The notes beneath the pieces are model-generated. The model ran no database searches. It saw only the letters and a program-made list of their open reading frames with translations, and had not been told where the DNA came from. Of a DNA stretch of 64,000 nucleotides, positions 50,179 through 62,221 are shown piece after piece (the first letter of the stretch is position 1; each line of letters opens with the position of its first letter). The stretch comes from Neospora caninum Liverpool (Eukaryota > Apicomplexa > Conoidasida > Eucoccidiorida > Sarcocystidae). The stretch lies in the NCBI RefSeq assembly GCF_000208865.1, contig NC_018398.1:1488001-1552000 (forward strand), given 5' to 3'. The position numbers and the translations under genes were made by a program.

Positions 50179-53100
50179 ATGGCAGCGTATAGGCGGTTGG
50201 TGCCGCTGTTTTTCCTCTTTTCCGTCACATATTTCAGTCTTCTCTGCGCTTTTGGCCTCACTGCAGACTCCCAGAATGACGTAAATTCAGGTGAGCAGCG
50301 CCTTCGTCAGCTCCGGAAGTGACCGAGTGACTGGTGTATCATCGGTCAACGACCTAGCTAGAATACTGCTTCGATCGCTCGTCTCGCGGGGACGCTTGTC
50401 TGGTTATGGTATCTTTCGCAGAATATGCTGATTAAGAATATCACATTTTTGCCTGCCACCCTTTTCCGAGTGACCAAAAGTCGCAAACAGTCTCTGGGGT
50501 CTATGGTTCGGATTGTCCCGTGCTGCGCCCTTTACCAGCTACCGATTTGCCATTGGCTTGTCTGTTTAGGACGTCTGGTAAATTAGATGTTTGTTTCTCT
50601 CTGAATGTTCTGCAAAATATCGCCAGGGTTCGGCAACAGACGAATTTAAAAGCCGCGCGGGTTTCCGCCTGAGTGGATCCTCCGCGTTCGCTGCAGCATC
50701 GCTGAGGGGTTCTATGCAACGAATGTGACTTCTCTGTTGTGATGTAACTCAAGGAGAAACGCTTCATCTCGGTAGCAGCTGTCTGGCCAATCTGCCATGA
50801 CAGTTTGCTCGAGAAACACCGGCGTGAGCGAATGTTTTCTGTCGCTCTATATAATCATTCTTATAGCGTGCACGTTTTCCAGAGAAGCCCGGCGCTTGTT
50901 GGATTGCTAATGAGTTTGTCCTCTCCTGTCTCTCACAGATATTCAGACTCTAGCAACCAGCGACTTCGCTCTTGAGAGCGGTGCTATGGAAGACGAGACT
51001 AGCGATGACGTCTTCGAGGATACCACGGACGAGGAAGCCGATGACAGCATCGCGGGTTCTTCCTTCTCACAGCTCACCACCCGCAAGGGCAAAGCTGCCG
51101 ATGGACGAAAACTTTTTGAGGTACGTATCGGAAGCGGTTGGAGAAACATCCTCTCAGTTCGACTGTCCGAAGATCGCGCATATTTTGGGCTCCCCTAGAG
51201 ACCCGTCGAGGCCTGTTCTGTGACCGGTTGCCACAGATTTGTGTCATTCAGATGAGTCGATTGTTTATGCGAGTAAGTGGTCGGCATCGACTGGACACGA
51301 CGCAAGCGTTTGCGTCTCATAAAAACAGCGCATCTGTCGTCACGCACTGCTAAATCTTGGAGACGTTGCCAAAGGCTCTCGACGATCCACCTGTTACCGT
51401 TTCATTCCTCACAACGATGTGCGCCTCGCTTTGCTCGCGCTGCCGGCTCCAGCAGCCTTGCGTGTTGTGCGTCTTTACCTGGACATCTATTTACGTCCAA
51501 TAGATTCCCCCCCCCCCCCCGCGACTCGGAGTTTGACCCACTTATTCCCGTCCATTTCGCAACTCTTATTGGTGGTTTTCGGTTTCCCCAGGCACTGCAG
51601 AATGCCATGGCAGACCAGGCTAAGGCCAGGGCCCAACAGGAAAAAGGACAGGACATGTTTTTTGCGGCGAAGCAGGCCATCGATAGTGGAAATGACAGTG
51701 AGCTGCACCGTTTGAGCGGAAAGAAGCACGCGTCGTATCCCAAAGAAATTCTTTCGAGGGGACCATCAGCGGTGGGTGACGGGACGTCAACGAGCCAGGC
51801 TGACAACACCTTGCCAGAAGAGCGTAGCATGATACAAAAAGTGGCCTCTTTGGCTGCATCGGTTCGTTTGAGGCACTGCTGCTGATCATACAAGATCCAT
51901 CAGTTGGCCGCCCCGCCCTTATCTGGGAAACGCTGCTCTGTGGAAACCAGCAGCGAAATACCAGTCACGAGAAGCTGCTGTCGACTTGCCTCTCCCAGTC
52001 GGGGCGTTTAGGTGTGTTCAATCCGAGAGGAGGCGTAGTGGCAGAACGCGTTGATAGTCTGGACGCACGTCTTCGTCCGTGTGTGTGTGTGTGTGTGTGG
52101 CTCTCACAGGCGCCATGCAGTGCGTCGTATTCAGGCCGAAGCGGAAGTGGGGACAACTTCTGAAGAGCCTCTGCAGCAAATACAGGAAGAACAAGCCGCT
52201 TTTCTCAACCTGTCAAAAGCTTGCACAGGTCGTGCAAAAAACTCTCATCGAACAGTGTGGAGAAGGGTCATTTTATGGTAGGATGTCGGAAGAAAGATAC
52301 GGGTAGCATTTTCCGGCAGCGTACACGGGCTCTCCACCTTGGCAAGGAGGATGATAGACATGCGTCGACTTAATGTGTTTTCCAGACAACAGCGTCTTTT
52401 CACATCTTGGGTCCATGCGCCCAGCCCCGCTCTTCGTTCGTGCATTAAAGTGAAGCGTTCGCAGTCGTCTGGACTTCAATCTTTTCATTCAAACGTCGCA
52501 CCAGACAGTAGAGCAGAGTGCCAGGACAACGACATGCTCAAACACGTCGCAGGCTTTGTTTACTACCAGTGAGAATCCGGTGGGTGTGGACTCTCTTTCA
52601 ATCTTTATCTTCGCCTTCCGTTGGATTTTCTGGGACCCGCTCACCCTGGATTCAGGCAGCAGGCCTCTCTCGGCACACTCACCTCTATACCGAACAGAGT
52701 TTGGATTTTTCCTTCGAAACCCTGTGCTGTGTGCGGCTCGCAGACTGCAGACGAAAACTCGGTTTCGTCATCGCCAACCCCACGTTCGTCCATGTCAAAG
52801 ATGACGGAGGTAGGTTGTCTGTTGTGGGAGCACCGCGAGTAGACGTAAAGTTGCCGTCTTGTTTCACACTGCTTGGAGCAGTTCGAGTGTTTCACGCGTG
52901 CAACGGCGCAGTCGTGCCCTGAATCTAGAGGACAGCAGACGCTGTTGCCGAGAACTCTGCTTCGTTGCCGTTCCACCATCGGCAAGGAGGCCCCGCCTAT
53001 TCAGTGGCGGCGACAAACTCTTTCTCAAACTTTCTCTCCATTGTTGATACCCCCACCCCCTGCTCTTGCTGCCCTCATGGTGGCCGTGTCCGCTCAGCGG

Positions 53101-55765
53101 TATACCTTCACCCAAAAGACGAGTATTTCGAGTTCATCACCCAAGTGGTCAAAGACTACGATGCCTGGAGCGCAGCTCGTTTGATGGGAGATTCCTGCTT
53201 CTACGACGCAATGGCCACATGCAACGCTCGGCAGAACAATGACACGATGAAGCGCATTAAAAAAACAAAGGACCCAACGTATAAGCGAGACGAGCAGAAC
53301 GTTGCTTCCCGGGTAAGCTGTGCCATTCAAAAGCGCCGTAAAAGGTGTGAACAAGGCGGAAGTGATCATGTAGCTTGACTTTAGCTCGACGCTCAGATGT
53401 TTTGTCTCGCCGGCGACGATTTTCCTCGGATTCTTCTGGTCAGCCTCCTCCTTATAGAAACTCTTGGCCCCTTTCCCGGCCTTCCCCGGACCGTGGGCTT
53501 AAGCTCGGCCGTTCGCCGGGCATAATTGGCGGGAGCAATGAGCCTTTCTGTGGGTCAGGAAGGGGTGGGGAGACAACAGCAGCGGATCACGTACCGGCAG
53601 CAGCGTCATAGGGAAGACGCTCGCGGTGTGTGGGACGGTTTCTGTCCTTTTTCGTAGCTCCAAGCTCTCCGGAGCGTCATGAACGTCACCAGGACAACTC
53701 GAATGGATCCCTTGTTCCTGGCGTTGATGTTCCAACTCCTCGACACAAGCCACTGCTCCCCAAGGCTGCTCAGTCGCCTCAAGAAACCGAAGAAGTCGCG
53801 AGATGAGTGGAAATACTTGCTCGTGCAAACCATGGTGTACTGGTTTACCGTGAATCCCACGAAGTGCGAGGAGATCCTGGCGGGTGATCCGGGAGTCCCG
53901 CCTGACCCGTGGGCACTGAAGTGTAAAGCGTTTCACTACTCCATCAAACAGAAGAAGGCTATCTCACCTCTCCTTACCGCTATCGCAGAAAATGATTCAG
54001 TCAAAAGTCTCGCGCTCGCTGGGTCGTTGCGAACTGACATTGATACGGCGTCTGTCGATCTAGAAGATTTGGTCCTGCTGAATGCCAAGACAGCCATGGA
54101 CACTCGAGGCGTTGCTCTATTCTGTAAGTATGGCATAGGCAGCACTGGAAAACGGAAAGTAGTCTGCGTCGGAGTGTGTTGCGCGACAGCTTGGCTGCCT
54201 GGCCCTTCCCATTCAACCAGCAAGGGGATGAGGTAATTGTGAGGTGTTCATCTCTCCCATGGACCGCCTCCCCATGTTTCGATAGTTCTACAGGCAGTGC
54301 GTGGCGCGAGCCACGTTTTCCCGCCAAAGTGCCAGTGAAACGAACCATCTTTATGATTAGGCGGAACCATACGTTGCTCTCGAATTCTTCTTTGGGAATA
54401 CTCTCACCAGGCTTCCGCCGACGCTCTCTTTCTTCTCTTGTTCTCGTGCGCTGCGCATCTGCCGCGTAGATGTCCGCGTGGAACGAGAAAGCTATCCACA
54501 AAATTTCAGGAAGGCGCTCCCATGCAGAGGGGCCCACTGTATCGTGTTACCTTCCAGCCATCGAGCAAATGACGTTTCGCGTTTTCTGCATGTGATCTCT
54601 GTGTGCAGTGGTTCAGAAGCGGCGGCTCTCTCTGGCACTATTGGACTTCTTTTCCCGGTCGGGTTTGCTGAGGAAGATGCTCTCGTTCATAGTTGGCAAG
54701 ATGATCACGTTTCTTCTGCCGGAGACAGCTAAGCTTGCGGTGGTCGGCAACTTGTCGAGAGCACTCAAAAGGGGGACACAGAGCTCAGGACCCCGCGGAC
54801 TCTTGGAGCAGTCGGTCCTGGATATGATGGCCTGCGGCCACGAAGCCGTAATTTATTGCATGACCAGTCGTCAGCATTTGGCAAGGACAGCCGTCCGTGC
54901 CTTTCTAAATGTTGCAGAGACAGCTGCCAGAAAAGAAGACCGGGAGGCGGCAAAGAAAGACCGGGCGGCGGCAAAGAAAGACCGGGCGGCGGCAAAGAAA
55001 GACCGGGCGGCGGCAAAGAAAGACCGGGAGGCGACAAAGAAAGACCGGGCGGCGGCAAAAAACGAAGACGTGGCGGTGGCACAAAAAGAAGACGTGGCGG
55101 AATCGAAACGCTCTACCTCTCTTATCCAAGTCAGCATCAATCGCTTCGGCAGCACTGCTCCTCCGCCTCCGTCGTCTAGTGACGACTTCTCAGACTTCGA
55201 CGAGGTGGATCTTGAAGCGGGAAATGAAACCCTTTCGCCACTCGCACAGGAGTTTGTCACTTTCATGCAAAACCAGCGTGTTGACGTTTATCGGAGGGCA
55301 TGGGACGAAGGCGACGCCCACCGTTCATCCTTCGACAAGTTCCGGACGCTGATAGGCGTCCCGAGATCGAGGCAAGCTTGGAAAAGGGCCCTCGTCATCT
55401 GCACTTGGGGGCTAGGTCTCGCTACTTTCATTATGGGGATCGTCGGCTTAGCCTTGTTCCCAGTCGGGCACTTGTTTGCGTATTTGGGAGCACTCTCCTT
55501 GGCTCTCGGCGTCGGTGTTCTTTTGCTCATCCCCGTCATCAACTACGGCATCCTCTGGGCGAATGAATACAACCGAATCGCCTTCGTTGGTGGGCAGGAA
55601 CTTGGCAGAGTGCCCCAAAAGCGCGTCAGGAAAACCGAACCGAAGTATACTCCGGGCACACGCTTCTCGAACCTGTTGCAGACTCAACTTGAGCTGGAGC
55701 GTGCGGCTCAAGAAAATCCGACCTTCGATTCCGACGAGGACGATGGAAATCAAGGTTCCAGATGA
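50179..55765 (+). CDS. Secreted protein with C-terminal transmembrane pair (paralogue 1), about 877 aa
   Basis: Eight exons: 50179-50290, 50939-51120, 51592-51775 (or 51865), 52110-52277, 52660-52809, 53098-53312, 53658-54123 and 54609-55765. Intron phases are 1,0,1,1,1,0,1 and the joined frame is open (877 or 907 aa). Exon 1 is a signal peptide (LVPLFFLFSVTYFSLLCAFG); exon 2 is acidic (Asp/Glu/Thr). Exons 4-7 are helical and Cys-containing (KWGQLLKSLCSKYRKNKP; KDEYFEFITQVVKDYDAW; MDPLFLALMFQLLD). Exon 8 holds an amphipathic segment, a KKDRAAA heptad array (about 54937-55061), two adjacent hydrophobic helices (about 55390-55560, WGLGLATFIMGIVGLAL and LSLALGVGVLLLIPVI) and an acidic tail (DSDEDDGNQGSR). 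The gene at 57154-62221 is its paralogue. Not recognised; the topology suggests a rhoptry, dense-granule or vacuole-membrane protein. Confidence 0.85.
51507..51520. repeat. Poly-C run in intron 2
   Basis: Fourteen consecutive C residues in the intron before exon 3 of the plus-strand secreted gene. Such runs are prone to length error in assemblies. Confidence 0.9.
52078..52099. repeat. (GT)n microsatellite just before exon 4
   Basis: About eleven GT units ending 10 bp before the exon 4 acceptor (CTCTCACAG). It replaces the usual pyrimidine tract and supplies many extra GT dinucleotides. Confidence 0.9.
54937..55061 (+). repeat. 21-bp coding minisatellite encoding KKDRAAA heptads
   Basis: About six head-to-tail copies of a 21-bp unit (core AAGAAAGACCGGGCGGCGGC) inside exon 8, giving the peptide KKDRAAA with single variants (DREAT, DREAA). 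It is followed by two diverged units (NEDVAVAQ, KEDVAE). It is absent from the paralogue. Confidence 0.9.
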
Positions 55766-57153
55766 TTTCTCTTTTCCTGTCGAGTGCGCCGCGGCAACTC
55801 CGAAATTCGAATGTCCTACTCGGGCGGGGAACTGGCTTCGCTGTCATCCTATCACTGCCGTTACTGCTGGGCAACTGCGAGGTTCTGAACCGAGCGAGCC
55901 TTTCTACAGAAATTTATGGGCCCTCCAACTCAGCCACACAGCTTGGTTCGTGGTCAAGGGTCGCCAAGCCACACGTGCTGTGTCGCGAAGTGGAATCCTC
56001 TCCGTTTGTAGTCGTTCTCGTCCGCACAATATGTTTTGTTAAATTTATTCGACAGTATGTGTATCGACATCGGCGTCTCCTGTACTGTTTCTCGCGGGTG
56101 CATGGATCGCTTCAGAGACTCGGCCTGCGACCTAAACTGGCGAACAGAGAATCTAGCACCGTCTACCCTTTGCATGTCGTCTGCGTGCTGCCGTTTTACT
56201 CCAACATGACTCGACCAACCTTTCAAGAATGTCCCGTCTAGCGGCGTGTTGCCACCTTGCTAGTAACTGATGGCTGCAGCAGTCACAATGCAACTGGAGA
56301 TGCTAGGTATATAGTAGAGCAGGCAAACCCCTTCTCGTTGAAACCTGACCGGTCTCACCTTTCCCGCAGGCTGCTCCATCAGCGCTCAGATGGCTTGCTG
56401 AGGCGGACGAAAAGGTGCATCCTCAGTTGGTCATACCCGTGCCAGAGGCAAAACACTCTTGTGATGTAGTAGATGTGTCACGCGTCTTCCATGACGGTAA
56501 ATAAGGGTTCCTGTCTGCACGCGAGCGCAACACTAGGTTTCAAGGTCTAGACGATATCTGGTGCTAGGAACACGAAAACGAGGTGGTTGCATGCTTGGAC
56601 GTGCCCGCGAATGTTTCGCTCTGTATCAAGAAGAGATCGGCTTTCAGCGACGCAGCAGGTGACGTTCCTTCTACGCGTCTAGTATCAGTGGTTCCTGAGC
56701 GTGTCCAGTCTCTGCGCAAAACGCTCGGCCCTCGTGATACAGGATGCGCCTGATTCGAAACCGGCGTTTACGTTCTGCTCGACTTCCCTCTGGCACTCTC
56801 GAAGGCTTCGAGGGTATGTGGACAGCAGGACTCAAAAAATCAGGAGCCATTGAAGCTGCTTGTTTTACTTTATACGACACAAACTCTGGAAAGAACAGAC
56901 ACGTGGCACGTAGCATGAGTTCATTTTTAAAAAGCATTCATCGTGAAGGACGTAGCACGACTTTCTGGCGTCTTGGTCGTTTCCCGGGAAACGCGTAGTT
57001 CTTGCTCTCCCGCAAAATGCCCTTCACATCCTCCAAGCGTGGACAGTCCACTGTTTTTTCTCTGGACTTGTGGGAACCGCGAATCCTCGAGACACTGGAG
57101 ACCTTTCGCACCTCGGTTGGGGACAATGGAGGCCACCCCCAACAACAACAATG
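55766..57153. other. Intergenic region between convergent paralogues
   Basis: This is 1.4 kb between the two stop codons and should contain both 3' UTRs. Only short open frames are present, and no hairpin or coding signal stands out. Confidence 0.5.
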
Positions 57154-60100
57154 CTAATGGTAGGGTTCGGGCGCTGGATATACCGTGGGCGGGTAAATGG
57201 GCACTCGAGGTGGCGACTGGTCAATTGGTGGATAGCTCCGATGTTGTTCGCCGAGTCCTGGCGGAGTTCCTGGTCGCGGCGGATAGCCCGAAACTGAAGG
57301 CGGCGGAGGTGGGAAATTCCCCGGAAAATTACCTGTATTGCCGCCTGGACCGCCGTTTGTACCGAAACCTCTATCTTGCTGAGCCATCGCTCTCAGCCTG
57401 TCTTGCGCTTGCTTCCGCCTCCTGTCTGCTTCGGCCCTCAGCATTTGAGCCCTCTGGGCAACGTGGGCACCCTTCTGGAACCAGCGCCGGAGCGCAGCCT
57501 TTTCTGCTAGGATGATGATAAGGACTGTGGCCACCACAACAGCACTTAAGGCAATAACAGCAAGGGCGACTGCCCAAGGAGCCAGCCACAAAACGCCGTA
57601 GGCTACACCGCATCCGACGGCGACAGCAATTAGTGAGACCGCCCCAAAGTAGAGACCTGGTTTCTGTCGACTCCATGACTTGTTTTTGCCCTTTTTCTGA
57701 GTGGAGACGAAGCTGATGGGCACCAGAGCTCGGGCAGTGCCATGCACAGGCTGGTGGAGTTGAAAGCCTGGGAAAGACGCCGGTTGAACATGGCTGTCCG
57801 ACGTGGGGAACTCAAGAAAAGACGTAGCGTGAAGCGTGAGGAAACTGGTAGACTTTCCTGAACCGGCGGCCTGGGTTGACACGGCGCCCAGGACTCGAGT
57901 CAACAGCTTCGCCGCGACATTTCCCAAACCAATACGCCCTGTTCCGCAAGTCACGGTGGCCGCCGTGTGCTCGACAAAGAACGCGCGAATCCCTTTCGTT
58001 TCGCCTGCTGGCTGCTGGAGCCCTGCGATCAGCTGAGGGTCGTTTCCAAGCTGTCTAGCAAGCAAGGGTTTCAGGATCGTGATGAGCCTTGAAATCAACT
58101 TGGCCAACATCTTCGACCGCCCAAGAAATCCAACGACGGCTCCAGCTTTGCCTGACGTGGCTACGACTGATCAGAGAACACCGCAAAATCCCAGCACCCT
58201 CCAAACGATGAACTCCAGTTAAAAGCGGCTTGAGATGTATTTTATCTCTGCATGGCCGCCCTGAGTCTTTCCATTTCGCAGGTTAATCCCCTTTTCGCAT
58301 TTTTTCAGACCCCGCTACAAAGGCAACGGTTTTTGAGTCGCTAGTCCACTTACCTGTTCGGGTTGTGTAATAGCCGCGTAGTCTGGCGTGCAGTAATGCA
58401 TCTGACAGTTCCTCGGACGCAGGCGTCACAGTCGCCGAGCTTGCCGTCGTCGCTCCCTCCTCCTGTGGCAGTAGGCTGCCGGAATTCGTAACCTGGGTCT
58501 CTTCTGCGGCGCTTCGGATGACGGTGGCCGCGACTGTATCGATAGCGTCTCGAGCCTGAAGAAAGCCCCGGAGAACTGCACAATTGTAAGGCAGAGGGTT
58601 ACCTTGGCATTGCTCACTAGGGCTGAAGAAGGCCGCCAACAGCGCTCCGGCGAACGCATGGGCAATCGCATCTCGCCTCTTGACCTCCAGAATCTTTGCA
58701 CCCGACCGGAGAGGATAAATGTCGATCTTGCGTGTCCTCCTCCAGCAGGGCTGCATGTTGACCAAACTGACGATTAGGCCAATAAAAACAGGATCTGGTT
58801 CCGGTACTTGCTGCAGAAGCATCATGGCTCGAGACGCCGCGTCCTGTGAAGTCAGAACAAACCAGCATTTCAGTGAGATGCGAAGTTCTTCGAGCTCCGG
58901 GGTCATCGGGTTCCTCCCACTCGGGGTGTGCGGGTCCATGGACAGGTAGACAGCCGCGACAGTCTTACCTCACGAGCGCGGGCAGCGGCAGCAGGGTTCT
59001 TGCGATGCTTTTTTTGGTCTTTACGATGCATGTGATGTAACCTGTGCAGGAGTCGCCTCGTCGTACAACTCTGGGTCAGAACATTCCCCTGAATGCGAGG
59101 AAAGTCTGAAGCTGCTACGGCGGCAAGCATCTGTCCAAGTGATTCGACCGGGGCGGCGGATTCACCTAATAATCAATGCATATAACAGAAAGCGCCCTCG
59201 GCGAAAGTGAGGACAAAGGAGGCATCTAAAGGGACCACCGACCTAGCCGAAAACACGACGTTTTGGAGACCGGGATGGCGACTGCCTTACGAGCATCGGT
59301 GGAGAGAAAGAAGCCAGGAGGAACGCTTCCTTCAAATGCCACACAAAAAGACGAGGTGGACACCTGTCATGGGCAAACTGTTTGGCCCCTTTAAATCAGA
59401 CAGTGTCTCACCTCTGGGGATCACGGGATGCACCAGATCCAACCGCAGCCCCCTAAGAACTTCTGCGACAGAAACACGCAGCACACACCTCTCCCCATTT
59501 TTCAAATTGTCTCCCAAGGACCGGCGCCCTGTTGTTTGCGCGCCAGCGAGAGAACGCATCGCACATGGTCCAGGGAATGGCGTTCGTCATCCCGTCAGAG
59601 AACTGCTACTGGGATCCAAGCGCTTAGTGCGGCTCGTCGACGGGGCCGGCAAGACGTCGCTGTGAGTGCTTGCGTGCCGGCGCTTGTTCGAGCACGTACA
59701 CTTCAACTGCGCGAGAACAGAGGGGCAAACGTGTCCGAGGAGACCGGCTTCGAGGGTGTTTGACTATCAGACCTGTCTAAACGTCGTCGTTCAGTGGATA
59801 CGTCTGAGAAGAGCCGACGTACCGGGGACAGGGTTTGGACCCGGCTGAATGTACAAGTCTTTCATGGCGTTCTGGAGTTGGACAGCCACTTGTTCACAAC
59901 TTTCTGCAAGTTGGGGCTGGCCGCGGAGTCGCCGGCAGAACCTTTTTGTCAACCTTGGCCATTTGTTCCTAGGGTTCCATTCCGCACACGTGAGCAGCTC
60001 TGCACGGCCGGAACACAAAACCGTCGGTTTAGGGGCGGATGATGCCAGGATAGTGCTGCTCGAAAACCGAGATCTGCTCATCTTTCCGAAACGTATCGCC

Positions 60101-62221
60101 GGCTCCCTTCTCCTAGCCCCCCATTCGCAGGATCACCGCGAGTAAAGCAGGAAAGGCGGGAACAGCCGCAGTCAGGTCATTCCTGAAGTCCCAATAAAGG
60201 AACGGAATGTTTCCACGGGCGATCCCCGTATTGGAGTTGCGACTCTGCCGTCGGTTTGATTTCGCACCCCGGCAAAGGGGCACTGCAGTCAGCATTTCAG
60301 CACCAGGCCTCACGCTGAACCAAACTTTTGAAAAAGGAAAACAGCTCAAGAAAGAGAGAGACACCACGACCGCCAGGTGATGTGGCAACAGAGAGTGAAG
60401 TGATGCAAGTTGCTTGCCTGAAACAAAGCTGGAGGTAAGGAACACTGGATCGCGTATGTTACGCAAAGGGCTTTCAGCTTTGCTGGAAGAGAGAAATGCT
60501 TACCTTCACCTTTGCCTGCAATGAAATACGAGAAGATCTCTCTGGCGGTGTCTTGAACGTCCTGCTCAGCAGGCGAGCCGGCGTCCGCATTCTGTGGCTA
60601 CACGCAAACATGAAAAAACGCACCGTGTGCGAAGGTGTCCCACTGCACGGCACTGGCTGTTTTTCGTTACTTAGCCCATTATTTGGCTGGCCTACTCTAA
60701 GGGAGTGGTGCGCCTTTCCTCTATGCTTTGGACCAAGTTTTGCGGCGTGTCAGACACTGAAAGATGAATACGCCTTGCTCCCAGAACAACTTCGTGTATC
60801 CCCGCACACAGAGTCAAAAACTATCAATATGCAGACTGGAACACTCTGAAACGGGCACAAGCAGTGCTCTAGCTTCGAGTTGGTCTTTGCCTCGTGGCAG
60901 ACCGTCAATCTATCGTGCCTCTGTGCCCGACGTTGCCAAAAGCTCCTGTTGTCATACCCAGTGCCCCGGGTGCGACTACATGGCCTGGTGATACGAATGT
61001 TTCGTGTCAGGAAACACGATGACCTAGCTTACTTCAGGCAGGGAGCGAGGCTCTGGGGGCGTCTCTCCATCTGAACCGGGTCCTTGGCCCCCTTGATGTA
61101 GCTGCGAGTCACCATTCGGCTCGTTTGAATCCGGGGTCGTTTCTAGTTGGAGTGGAGCGGTAGCACCATCCGTCTCCTCTGAAGAAGAGGACTGCCCATT
61201 TGGTGCGGGAGAAGTGTCGTCGTCAGGCTGTGGAGTCTCCGTGCCTGATGGTGATGGATCTGGTCCAGATGATGGGGACTGACGCAGGCTCAGTTGAAGA
61301 AGGGAGGGGAAAGCGTGCGCGAGTTCAAATTCAGCAAGGGGCGCAGACTCACCTGGTAGCTCTGGACAAACACACACACGCACGTTCCATGCTCTGTGTG
61401 TCACGGGGCAAGTTTGTAAATGTGCGAAAACGTAATCGAAAGACAGGCGTGCCGTCGCATCCCCAGGCACCGTGCGTCGAAGGCTCAACAGGGTACATGT
61501 ATGGTTCTGCGTGTTCCCTTTCAGAGTGATTCATCGCTTTCTGGAAGAGCGTTTTGCATCCACCAAAGAGGGGAGGAGACTGAAAAAGAGACAGCGCGCA
61601 CACTAGTCGCGAGTGGCTGCAAACGCAGGCAGGAGACGAACAACGAAGGGGGCGAGAGGCAGCCAACAACTAGGAATCTTTAGTGCCTTTTTGCGCAACT
61701 CTGAGCACAAGAAAGTACGGTGGCCGTTTCCCGGGGGGAGAACTGACGCGTTCTCTAGGCCCAGTATCCAGGTGAGCTCTCGTTCGAGTCACCGCTACGC
61801 AGCAGGCGTGGAGGTTTCCTGCTGATCAACCCGGTAGTGAAGCGACCAGGAAAGAGTACGCATACGAGTTGCGGAAACAAAAGCTACAGCACACAGCCTT
61901 CTTCGGGTACGCGTGTACAGTCGGTTTTCCATGAACAGCCACCTGCACCGTCCGGTACATGCCGCCCTGATGCAGTTCTGTTGCGCATGGGTCGATACCG
62001 TTGAGTGTGCCTTGGCAGGTTCCTCAATGGCTCTTTCTCATGGGGAGACGATGGAAGTGAGGATTAGTCATCACAGTGACGAGGTTCAAACGCCGCATAA
62101 GGAACAACCGGCACGAACGGCCAGAGAGTCGGAGCTCACCAGAAGACACGGAAAATGGTGTCGTGTACAGAGCGGCGAGCAGCGACAGGAGAGGCAGAAG
62201 CACAGCGGAGGAGCGCCCCAT
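57154..62221 (-). CDS. Secreted protein with C-terminal transmembrane pair (paralogue 2), 822 aa
   Basis: Eight exons: 62221-62140, 61352-61033, 60591-60504, 59999-59823, 59528-59412, 59165-58969, 58843-58354 and 58151-57154, with phases 1,0,1,1,1,0,1. The sum, 2469 nt, is an exact multiple of three. Exon 1 is a signal peptide (SSAVLLPLLSLLAALYTTPF). Exon 2 is Ser/Pro/Glu/Asp-rich and disordered. Exon 4 (NKWPRLTKRFCRRLRGQP), exon 5 (a conserved Cys followed by a valine-rich strand), exon 7 (DPVFIGLIVSLVNMQPC) and exon 8 (FLGRSKMLAKLISRLI) align with the matching exons of the gene at 50179-55765. Two hydrophobic helices (about 57500-57660) are followed by a basic helix and a Pro/Gly/Tyr-rich tail ending APEPYH. 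Function unknown. The paired design suggests a secreted membrane-inserting family; organelle assignment is inference. Confidence 0.87.
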
